DNA of 64,000 nucleotides from Paenibacillus taichungensis (GTDB lineage: Bacteria; Bacillota; Bacilli; Paenibacillales; Paenibacillaceae): NCBI RefSeq assembly GCF_013359905.1, contig NZ_JABMCC010000107.1, forward strand, positions 1-64,000. Reading direction: 5' to 3'. Made by a program: the position numbers and the translations under genes. A model generated the notes under the pieces. The model worked only from the letters and a program-made list of their open reading frames with translations. It was not told the origin of the DNA and made no database searches. Below are positions 17,166-24,151 of the stretch, one piece after another. Each line of letters starts with the position of its first letter. Position 1 is the stretch's first letter.

Positions 17166-17636
17166 TCACACTTCTATTGATTTTGATTTTACTTCTTTCA
17201 GTAACTGACTTACCCTACCCTGTGATAGATCTAGCAGTCTAGATAGCTCCTTCTGAGAAGCTTTGGGATTCTCTTTAAGTAAAATTAGTAAACGTTCCAT
17301 AGAGTTAGCTTTTCTTCTTACTTGTTTAACTTCTGTTTGAGTATCCTGATTTAGTATGTAGGCATGAGTACTCGTTTGCTTTGATCCTTCATTTGAGAAT
17401 AATACCGAACAAGATAGGCAAATCAACCTATCTCTATATAGAAAGAGATTGTCCGGCGAACCACAAAAAATGCATAAGCGGTCTTGATACTTTCTTAACA
17501 CAATCGTTCCTCTAGTGTTGTCTATAAAAAACTCAATAGGATCTTTCTCTTCTATTTCCATTGTGTCTCTCAATTCTTTCGGAAGGACGATTCGTCCCAA
17601 ATTGTCCAATTTTCTGACGATCCCTGTGCTTTTCAT
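17166..17636 (-). CDS. AbrB/SpoVT-type regulator with zinc and HTH modules
   Basis: The 156-aa protein starts at ATG 17636 behind GGGGGGAAG. Residues 1-47 are a swapped-hairpin AbrB domain (STGIVRKLDNLGRIVLPKEL). Residues about 54-77 hold two CxxC pairs (CIFCGSPDNLF, then LICLSC), and the C-terminus has a second helix-turn-helix (ASQKELSRLLDLSQGRVSQL). Plain AbrB proteins are transition-state regulators of about 95 aa; the two extra modules are unusual. It may control plasmid genes or mimic host AbrB. Confidence 0.8.
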   Translation of the reverse strand: MKSTGIVRKLDNLGRIVLPKELRDTMEIEEKDPIEFFIDNTRGTIVLRKYQDRLCIFCGSPDNLFLYRDRLICLSCSVLFSNEGSKQTSTHAYILNQDTQTEVKQVRRKANSMERLLILLKENPKASQKELSRLLDLSQGRVSQLLKEVKSKSIEV

Positions 17637-17639
17637 CAA

Positions 17640-18773
17640 CTTCCCCCCCTTCTCCATTGTAACACAATATACCATTAAATTCCTTAGATATATATATTTG
17701 TATCATATATAGTGAATGATAATTGTAAGAATACATATAGAATATTGAGGGGGAGCGATCCGGGTACAACCGGTAATCCAAAAACTAATGATAATGTCTT
17801 AATATAACTTTGGCTCTTAATGTTAGGACTCTTTTACTTAAAGAACCAAATTGAAATTGTTATGATACACGAAACAGATGTTTAATCCACTCGAACAGAG
17901 TCTGCACATTTGGGCAGTATTGTTTTCATACCGAGGGTAATAGCTCTCCCTTCTTCATCTTAAGTTTGGGCTACTGAAAGTTATTTTTCAACGCGGCTTT
18001 GGAGCTTTAAAGAAACGATGTTCCAGAGTGAATAAGATAACGTTATTCGACTTGCTTTTAGATGGCGTTACTGAAGAAAGCTTTACGGGGCATTTCGAAT
18101 TAAACATCCTACCATTCTGACAAAGATTAAGCCTTTTTTAACTCCTAAGCATCAATCTTCGTATTAGATGAAGAATATAAGAAAGTATAAATAAAAATAC
18201 TTGCTACCTAAAAAGTCAGCAAGTATTATATATTGAAAATATCATGTGGAATGGAATTAGAAGAGACCCTGGCTCATGATACTTAATTATCATTAACATC
18301 GACTATTACCGACGATCGTAGTTTACTGTAAAGAGAACACGGCTAAAATCTTACGTTAGAATGATTGGGTTCGTGAGATCTAAGATGTCCAAAAACACAT
18401 CATGCGCGCCGGGTTAAGACATACGAGGTATTTTGACACAAGTCTCAGTAATAGTGTTTAGCCTTTGAATAGCATCGTCTCAGGATGACGATCCAGTAAA
18501 TAAGTGAAACCAGATAAACTCTCCTGCTACTCACCTCTTGGTAACAAACGATGGAGTCACTTCCCTCTCTCGTGTACGGATGATTCGCAACAAAGGTTTA
18601 AACTTGTATGGTCCCTCCTCAATTTTACCTTACCACTGCTCAATATTATTTACATATGTTATTTCTAATGATTTATACCACAGTTTTGAACGGTTACTAT
18701 GTAAAAATGTTAAAAGCTATACACCAAAGATGTACAGCTTAGCGACGGTAATTCTATCCTCCTCTCCCCTGCC
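17640..18773. other. gene-free kilobase
   Basis: Apart from the AbrB promoter at the left edge, I see no supported gene in about 1.1 kb. Short open frames lack ribosome binding sites. Several pieces read as broken coding sequence but cannot be assigned. One CGTAG motif of the type clustered near 23.4-24.1 kb lies at 18317. Confidence 0.5.
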
Positions 18774-19004
18774 TTATCTTAATTTATGCTGGTGTTGATT
18801 GACGATTAATTCTAGGAGTCCAAGTTTAAGTGATTGCATGACATCCTCTTTTGGCATTTTAATGTACTTAGCAAGCTGCTCCATCTCATCTTCAAAAATA
18901 TCAACGATTTTCATGAAAGCATCTTGATCTCCCGACCTAGCGAGTTCAACCAATCCTATGAACTCAGTTTCATTGACAACATTTTTAACGTCTTCTTTTT
19001 CCAT
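18774..19004 (-). CDS. RsoA/HTH_16-like sigma cofactor (76 aa)
   Basis: The pattern FIGLVELARSGDQDAFMKIV, then DIFEDEMEQLAKYIKM, is that of the short HTH_16 proteins (Tn916 ORF8, B. subtilis RsoA), which resemble sigma region 2 helices. ATG 19004 follows GGCGGTG and lies inside the end of the upstream sigma-like gene (49-nt overlap), so the two are translationally coupled. By analogy it would join its partner to make a functional two-subunit sigma factor. Confidence 0.65.
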   Translation of the reverse strand: MEKEDVKNVVNETEFIGLVELARSGDQDAFMKIVDIFEDEMEQLAKYIKMPKEDVMQSLKLGLLELIVNQHQHKLR

Positions 19005-19288
19005 TTGTTCACCGCCTGTTGTGAGATTTGCAGCTCAAGAGCAACTTCCTTTTCAGATTTCCCATCAAGGTATATGGCATGGATTATCTTCTTTCCTACT
19101 TCGTTATTGATAAGGTTAAATATGTCTTGAACAAAAAACTTAGAAACAGAAGAACTTTCAAATGATTCAATGGAGTTGATATCAAATACCATACCAAACT
19201 CCTTGTTAGCAGAGACTTTGCAACGATATTGCAATCGCCATGCTATTTTCTTTAGCTCAGAGCTATACATATCTTTTGTCATTTCCAT
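18956..19288 (-). CDS. SigO-like sigma factor (region 4 type, 110 aa)
   Basis: The C-terminal half is a sigma region 4 helix-turn-helix (IIHAIYLDGKSEKEVALELQ, then ISQQAVNKWKKKTLKML). The N-terminal half lacks a full region 2. This short form matches the SigO/YvrI and Tn916 ORF7 class, which need a small partner such as the overlapping 76-aa gene. The start is ATG 19288. A divergent YvrJ-type gene begins 162 bp away, the same neighbourhood as the B. subtilis SigO targets. Confidence 0.65.
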   Translation of the reverse strand: MEMTKDMYSSELKKIAWRLQYRCKVSANKEFGMVFDINSIESFESSSVSKFFVQDIFNLINNEVGKKIIHAIYLDGKSEKEVALELQISQQAVNKWKKKTLKMLSMKLSS

Positions 19289-19450
19289 TTAGATCACCCC
19301 TCTATATATAAGGTAAAAAACGGAAGTATTTAACAACCAACAAGAACAAATGTTCTTATTTTATTTTACTTTATAATGTATAATTCATCCAGTTAAAAGT
19401 TGTAAAATGACTCTCATAATTACCTTTATTTATAAGAAGGAGGGGAGGGA

Positions 19451-19621
19451 ATGGACATTGAAACTTTAATCCAGTTGGTACCAAATTTCGGGTTTCCTAT
19501 TGTAATTACGTTTATGCTGCTGAAATATTTGATGGATAACATCAAAGAAAAATTTGATACTTTAGACAAGACTCTTAAAGAATTGATGACTCTAATTAAA
19601 GATCAAAAAAATCAGCAATGA
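19451..19621 (+). CDS. YvrJ-family small membrane protein (56 aa)
   Basis: ATG 19451 lies behind AGGAGGGGAGG. The product MDIETLIQLVPNFGFPIVIT leads into a membrane helix (FMLLKYL) and a charged helix (KEKFDTLDKTLKELMTLIK). Short length, the N.GFPIV motif at the start of the span and the coiled tail fit YvrJ. In B. subtilis yvrJ belongs to the SigO regulon, and here it stands divergent from a SigO/RsoA-like pair. A terminator follows. Confidence 0.7.
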   Translation: MDIETLIQLVPNFGFPIVITFMLLKYLMDNIKEKFDTLDKTLKELMTLIKDQKNQQ

Positions 19622-19644
19622 TTTTCTACATGTGTAAGTTAGTT

Positions 19645-19679
19645 ACCGATTGGTGTTTGGACATCAATCGGTTCTTTTT
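19645..19679 (+). terminator. intrinsic terminator of the yvrJ-like gene
   Basis: ACCGATTG and CAATCGGT pair across a 12-nt loop and are followed by TCTTTTT. Confidence 0.8.
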
Positions 19680-20130
19680 GGTCCTTGTCTCAGACATGAA
19701 CTAATTATCTTAGAATAGCCTGTGGTAATTACAAGTTTACTCACCACCTTTCATACTCTTAACATACGAAGTGCTTTTAGGACTTAACAGCGAATATACT
19801 TAAATTAATTTAATATGGAATATTTGGAAGCGTTGTAATATAAGCGTTTACGATGAATATGTGTCACTAGTTTCATTACAAAATTGTTAGAAATGGAATT
19901 TGTATCAAACTTCACTTGATTAGGCGGGCTTATAAAGAATGCTTACAAGAATCGAAAATACCGTTGATCGTAGATCGTAGACTAATTACAGTCTTAGCTT
20001 AACTTCGATATGATTATTGAATTTAAGGAATACTCTCTGAAGATTTTCATAGAATAGACTGTAGAACCTTGAAATAATGCTGAAATCAAAGGATTTTCCA
20101 TAATAGACGAACACTTGTACGTTTTTAATT

Positions 20131-20163
20131 GTGTCACACAAATGTGTCACTTGAATGTGATGC
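20131..20163. promoter_or_regulatory. GTGTCAC direct repeats, candidate TubR-type operator
   Basis: GTGTCAC occurs at 20131-20137 and 20144-20150, a 13-bp period, followed by TGTGATG at 20156. The first copy is also part of TGTGTCACACA, a small palindrome. In TubRZ plasmids TubR binds repeated sites near its own operon; the link here is positional. Confidence 0.5.
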
Positions 20164-20237
20164 ATAACATGGGTTTGAAAAAGCCTGAATTAACAATGTT
20201 TTTGATATACTTTATATATCAATCTGTTAATGTCGCT

Positions 20238-20269
20238 AAATATAGTCACACAATTGTGTGACTATATTT
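20238..20269. repeat. 32-bp perfect palindrome before the tub operon
   Basis: AAATATAGTCACACAA is followed directly by its exact reverse complement TTGTGTGACTATATTT, about 80 bp before the TubR-like start. It shares the TGTGTGAC core with the nearby direct repeats. Short A- and T-runs at the ends also allow it to act as a leader terminator; an operator is equally possible. Confidence 0.7.
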
Positions 20270-20351
20270 TTCTTTACTTAATGGCGCGATGTACTCTATA
20301 ATTAACAATATAATCCTCTAAATTGGAATGATAAGTGGGGGTGATTGAGAG

Positions 20352-20720
20352 TTGGAATATAGAGGTGTATCACCTGGGGAAAAGGAAGATAATTACGACG
20401 ACGTTCTTTATAGTGAACGTACTCTATCCTTCTTAAGAAGCAAATTAGATGATTTCGCTATTGCAATCTTTTTGAAGATTGTAAAAGAGAATAAAGATCA
20501 TCGAGGATTTGTGAAGACAAGATTAGAAGACTACCGCAGCAAAAGGTTCTATATAGACCATGCGATCTTGATCTTAGATGCTCAGGGGTTCATAGCAAGC
20601 AATAAGGATGGCACTATGAATCCTTACTTTCTAACGGATAGAGGTAGGCAACTCTTAAACCTCGTCATCAATGAAAGAAATGAACAGAAGAAACAAGCTC
20701 TTAAAAGGAGTGACCAATAA
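20352..20720 (+). CDS. tubR: TubR-like winged-helix DNA-binding protein (122 aa)
   Basis: This is the first gene of the tub operon; the start TTG 20352 follows GGGGGTGATT. The middle of the protein looks like a winged helix (KTRLEDYRSKRFYIDHAIL, then LDAQGFIASNKDG, then YFLTDRGRQLLNL). TubR proteins are small dimeric winged-helix repressors that bind the centromere and link it to TubZ filaments. Sequence identity among TubRs is low, so the call rests on size, fold pattern and position 3 nt before the next tub gene. Confidence 0.65.
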   Translation: MEYRGVSPGEKEDNYDDVLYSERTLSFLRSKLDDFAIAIFLKIVKENKDHRGFVKTRLEDYRSKRFYIDHAILILDAQGFIASNKDGTMNPYFLTDRGRQLLNLVINERNEQKKQALKRSDQ

Positions 20721-20723
20721 ACG

Positions 20724-20945
20724 ATGGAAATTAATGAGAAGCTCATTAATATTGGCTCTCCTAAACAGTTCGTTATCGGTCTAGGTGTTGGTGGCTGTAG
20801 GCTTGCTGCTGATTTTAGAGGACAACCTACTCATTTCCTCAGCACTTCTAAATCTGAATTACTCGAACATGTTGTATCAGTTCCTAGTGAAACAGAAATT
20901 GCAGCTGTGATAAAGCATTTTGTCAGCAGAAATGCAACCGTATAG
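20724..20945 (+). CDS. truncated TubZ paralogue, N-terminal nucleotide-binding part only (73 aa)
   Basis: ATG 20724 follows AAAAGGAGTGA and lies 3 nt after tubR. Residues 14-50 (KQFVIGLGVGGCRLAADFRG, then THFLSTSKSELLEH) parallel the first strand, glycine loop and next strand of the full TubZ downstream (NQVIIGLGQGGGRMAAELSR, then TYLFNSSKSDLNEH). It then ends after a helix. It keeps its own ribosome binding site and clean stop, so it is a retained mini-protein or a decaying duplicate. A regulator of filament assembly is a speculation worth testing. Confidence 0.7.
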   Translation: MEINEKLINIGSPKQFVIGLGVGGCRLAADFRGQPTHFLSTSKSELLEHVVSVPSETEIAAVIKHFVSRNATV

Positions 20946-20997
20946 AACTGAAATTTGTCTTAAATAAAAATTGAAGTAAGGAAGGGTTGAACTCGAT

Positions 20998-22344
20998 ATG
21001 AGCAAAATGGATTTAAATAATCTTGGATTTATGAGAAAAATGCTTTCTCCATTTGTATTTAGCGAGAGCATACAGGCTGAAATGGAAAGGCTCCCGAATC
21101 AAGTTATAATTGGATTAGGTCAGGGTGGCGGTAGAATGGCTGCTGAGTTATCTAGGTTCGGGCACCCTACATATTTATTCAACTCTTCCAAATCAGATTT
21201 AAATGAACATAAAAATTTGATTCCGGACGAAAGAAGAATTGAAACAAAATCTAAGCGACTTGTCGGCTTAGAGGGAACAGATAAAAATGCACGTCTCGGA
21301 TTTGAGATTGCGAAGGAAAATATTGATTTATACAAAAAAGTTGCTGTTGAAGAGGCAGTTCAATTAGCAGATTTCGTATGGGTTACAGTGTCATTGGGTG
21401 GTGGTAGTGGTAACGGAGCTTTGAAAGTTATCATGGAGATTCTTTCAATGGTCCGTCAGAGAAAGAAATTACCGGGCGATAAGATACCACTTGGTGTTAT
21501 ATGCTCTCTCCCTTCATCAGACGAACGTGGTGTTGCCTTTAGAGACAATGCTTTAGCTGGAATCAATGTAATCCAGGATCTGATGTCTAAGGGGAAAATG
21601 GGCTCAGCCTTGGTGATTGATAATGAGAAACTGAAGGATTATTACGAAAATGAAGATCGTATGGCGGGTGTCGATGCACGTTCATATACTAACTTAGTAG
21701 TGGCATCCACGCTGTTTGACACATCTGCTCTTCCATTGCTTGAGGGTCGCTCAGTGTATGATAAAACTGAGTTGCTATCTACTTGGTCTACTCCAGGTTG
21801 GCTATCGATCTCGAAACGCTCAATCCCCCTCTCTGATGATGTGATTTATAAGGCCGAGATTGAGAATCTCTACAAGCGAAACGAAGTGCTGGCTAATTAT
21901 AAACTTGAAAATGTTTTGACCGGCGCTATTGCCGTCATTCATCCAAGTAACCGTAAAATTTCTCCTCAGATTGCAGATGATATTTATAAAGACACGTCAG
22001 AGATTCTTGATACACGAGTCAATCACGCGATTGCGCGTAACGAGAGATTGCAAAATGAAATTCTCTTATATGGCCTTGCTGTGGTGGCGAATCCTCCTTT
22101 ACGGATCGAAGAATTAAAGGAAGAACGGGATCATTGGATGAAGATTGAAGAAGAACAAAGATTATCAAGAGAACAATCTGCAGCATCATTAAGTGATTAC
22201 AATGACTTCTTCTCCATCGATTCGAACAATAATACTGAAACTAACTCGGGACTCATGACTTTTGAAGATCTAAATGAGAACAATGATGAAAGCAAGACTG
22301 CAAAACTTTTTGATATTTCTGATCTAAAGGACTTGGATTTTTAA
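20998..22344 (+). CDS. tubZ: TubZ tubulin/FtsZ-like partition GTPase (448 aa)
   Basis: The tubulin signature loop is SLGGGSGNGALK near residues 132-143, with Ser-Asn in place of the usual Thr-Thr/Ser. The N-terminal loop is IIGLGQGGGRMA. The T7-type catalytic region and a long acidic C-terminal tail (residues about 385-448) follow. TubZ polymerises into treadmilling filaments that move TubR-bound plasmids; in pXO1 the homologue is also tied to replication. The start ATG 20998 follows GGAAGGG. A strong terminator closes the operon. Identity is secure. Confidence 0.9.
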   Translation: MSKMDLNNLGFMRKMLSPFVFSESIQAEMERLPNQVIIGLGQGGGRMAAELSRFGHPTYLFNSSKSDLNEHKNLIPDERRIETKSKRLVGLEGTDKNARLGFEIAKENIDLYKKVAVEEAVQLADFVWVTVSLGGGSGNGALKVIMEILSMVRQRKKLPGDKIPLGVICSLPSSDERGVAFRDNALAGINVIQDLMSKGKMGSALVIDNEKLKDYYENEDRMAGVDARSYTNLVVASTLFDTSALPLLEGRSVYDKTELLSTWSTPGWLSISKRSIPLSDDVIYKAEIENLYKRNEVLANYKLENVLTGAIAVIHPSNRKISPQIADDIYKDTSEILDTRVNHAIARNERLQNEILLYGLAVVANPPLRIEELKEERDHWMKIEEEQRLSREQSAASLSDYNDFFSIDSNNNTETNSGLMTFEDLNENNDESKTAKLFDISDLKDLDF

Positions 22345-22354
22345 TTTTTAGACT

Positions 22355-22391
22355 AAAAAAAGCGACTCATCAATGGATGAGTCGCTTTTTA
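22355..22391. terminator. bidirectional terminator between tubZ and the TubY-like gene
   Basis: AAAAAAAGCGACTCAT and ATGAGTCGCTTTTT pair across CAATGG. The symmetric A- and T-runs serve both convergent genes. Confidence 0.85.
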
Positions 22392-22397
22392 TTGTTG

Positions 22398-23360
22398 CTA
22401 ATCAATTATCTCCCTAGATGTTGCACTTTCTTGATTCGTGTATGCGAATTCTTTCATGCCCTCTTCAATGTATTTTTGTATATATGCTTCTTTATCCGAC
22501 TGGGATGAAAGAAGATTCTTAAAGACTCCCCTACTGTTCCATGATTCTGTTGCTTCTAAACGTAGAATTCTTTTCACTTGCTGCTCTTTTAACTTCAGAT
22601 CCATTTCAAGGGTTCGTGCTAAAATTTCATTTGTTTTTTTAGCGCTCTCATCCAATTGTTCTTGTCTTTCCTTTAACTCATTGTGTTCTTCTGAAAGGTT
22701 TCTGAATTCGGTTCCTATGAATTCGACGCTTTCTGTTATTTCGGTCTCGAATCTTTTCTCATTATATTCAACATACGCTATTATAGTATTCTTAAGTGCA
22801 TCAAAGCTTTCAATATTGTGGATCTCGCCAGATTTAACCATTGAAACAATGGTTTCTGGGGCCATACGAGCTGATGACTTTATGGATAGACCAGTTGCCA
22901 TCACTTTAATGTCCTTTTGAGAGTACTTATGACAATATCTTAAAATACTAACGATTTTAGCTCTAACAATTGCGTATACATCCCAGGTCCATGAATTACC
23001 TGTTTTCTGTATGTTCAAATAGTCAATTAAGTTGTCTTCCCTTTTTGCATTTAGCCACCAACGTAATCTTGCATCATCTATCTGGTTTTCTCCAGTAGTT
23101 GTTTTCAAGTAATCGTAGGATTGCAATATTTCTGCTACATCCGCTGTGGCATATCTTGATGACTGATCCAATTTAAGTATATCAGCAGTTACTATTGGGT
23201 ATGAATCATGATTAACATATTTATATAAGATGTCGGACTCTTCTAGATATGTTTTAAGTTCTGCCTCAAGAGTGTTTGGTTTTAAAGCATCATCCATGTT
23301 GTTGGAGTCGCTAGTTTCGTGCTCTGAGTTAGTTACGCTTCTTCCTGGTAATTCTTTCAA
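22398..23360 (-). CDS. TubY-like MerR/coiled-coil protein (320 aa)
   Basis: Residues about 55-115 look like a MerR-type helix-turn-helix (SSRYATADVAEILQSYDYLK, then DDARLRWWLN). A long coiled coil follows (residues about 200-260: FRNLSEEHNELKERQEQLDE). The C-terminus (residues 275-310) is a helix with alternating hydrophobic residues. This domain order is that of TubY, the third component of some TubZ partition systems, which modulates filaments. It faces tubZ across a shared terminator. The ATG at 23360 follows GGAGGGG. A cluster of TCTACG sites begins about 90 bp upstream of its start. Confidence 0.6.
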   Translation of the reverse strand: MKELPGRSVTNSEHETSDSNNMDDALKPNTLEAELKTYLEESDILYKYVNHDSYPIVTADILKLDQSSRYATADVAEILQSYDYLKTTTGENQIDDARLRWWLNAKREDNLIDYLNIQKTGNSWTWDVYAIVRAKIVSILRYCHKYSQKDIKVMATGLSIKSSARMAPETIVSMVKSGEIHNIESFDALKNTIIAYVEYNEKRFETEITESVEFIGTEFRNLSEEHNELKERQEQLDESAKKTNEILARTLEMDLKLKEQQVKRILRLEATESWNSRGVFKNLLSSQSDKEAYIQKYIEEGMKEFAYTNQESATSREIID

Positions 23361-23447
23361 GTGAAACCCCTCCTACCCTATCAAGCTGGCTTAATAGCGC
23401 ATGCAGACCGCATATGTAAGCTGTTGTTTACAATTTTATATCAAAGA

Positions 23448-24086
23448 CTACGTCCACGTCCAGTTTATTGCTGTGATTCTACGAAAGATAATACTCTACG
23501 ATAAATTTCAATCGCGAGTCACTCGTAGACTATGTAAAAACGCATGTAGATGGAAATCTACGCTGGGTTCACACTGGAATAAGGCATAAAATTGACTGTA
23601 AAGCATGATGGATTGGTTCGTGTTTCATCGTAGGAAAAGTCTACGGATGAATTATATTATATAAATTAAATGTAGACTACGATCTTTTCTATAACGGGTT
23701 GGGGACTATGGCGCTATCCGTTCAAGAGTAAAATGTATGTAGGCAATGTAGTTTTGTAGATTTTAATCCGATACTAAGCTCAGTTTGATTCTACAACTAC
23801 GAATGAATGTTTAATTTCTATCTACGGTTTATGCATACATGATTATTTATTCAATAAAAATCTCTACGACCATTTATGTAGTGATCTTACGTAGATGACT
23901 AACTACGGTTCGGATGTTGGCTCTGGAGAATGGATATCAATCGAAGATTGAATTCTGTGGATATTTTATACGGAATAGATGTGGTTTTGATGATGAAATC
24001 AGTCGAAGAATAAAAATTTATATGTATTGTAGATATATATCTACGTCTACAATTATTTTATTAAATCTAATACAACGATGTCTACG
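23448..24086. repeat. cluster of CTACG/CGTAG motifs (candidate iterons or centromere)
   Basis: Fifteen CTACG or CGTAG pentamers lie in 640 bp (starts 23448, 23479, 23496, 23524, 23558, 23629, 23641, 23677, 23797, 23822, 23864, 23890, 23903, 24041, 24082), most as TCTACGA or TCTACGG, in both orientations and at irregular spacing. About one would be expected by chance. There is no gene in 23361-24151. The array lies directly upstream of the TubY-like gene and next to topB, fitting a replication origin or a parS/tubC-like site. Two more copies lie at 19969 and 19976, before tubR. Confidence 0.7.
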
Positions 24087-24090
24087 AATG

Positions 24091-24141
24091 AAAAAGTGTG
24101 AAGGCTGTGTAGACGAAAAAGAGAATCACACACCTTCACAC
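24091..24141 (-). terminator. intrinsic terminator of topB
   Basis: On the minus strand GGTGTGAAGG pairs with CCTTCACAC downstream, followed by TTTTT (24095-24091). It starts just after the topB stop. Confidence 0.65.
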
Positions 24142-24151
24142 CATTTCAATA

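Larger units (their letters stand above)
19680..20351. other. gene-free region before the tub operon, candidate tubC/origin
   Basis: This 670-bp AT-rich stretch has no gene. It contains GTGTCAC at 19861 and two more at 20131 and 20144, paired CGTAG motifs at 19969 and 19976, a promoter-like TTGATA/TATACT area near 20190-20215 and a 32-bp perfect palindrome at 20238. Together these suggest the partition centromere and operon control region. Confidence 0.5.

Noticed and set aside
18538..18798. An 86-codon plus-strand frame in the gene-free kilobase
   Set aside because: No ribosome binding site, Ser/Tyr/Cys-rich composition typical of chance frames, and overlap with the end of the sigma-cofactor gene.
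23448..24086. CRISPR array
   Set aside because: The CTACG motifs are short, in both orientations and irregularly spaced, and there are no repeat-spacer units or cas genes.
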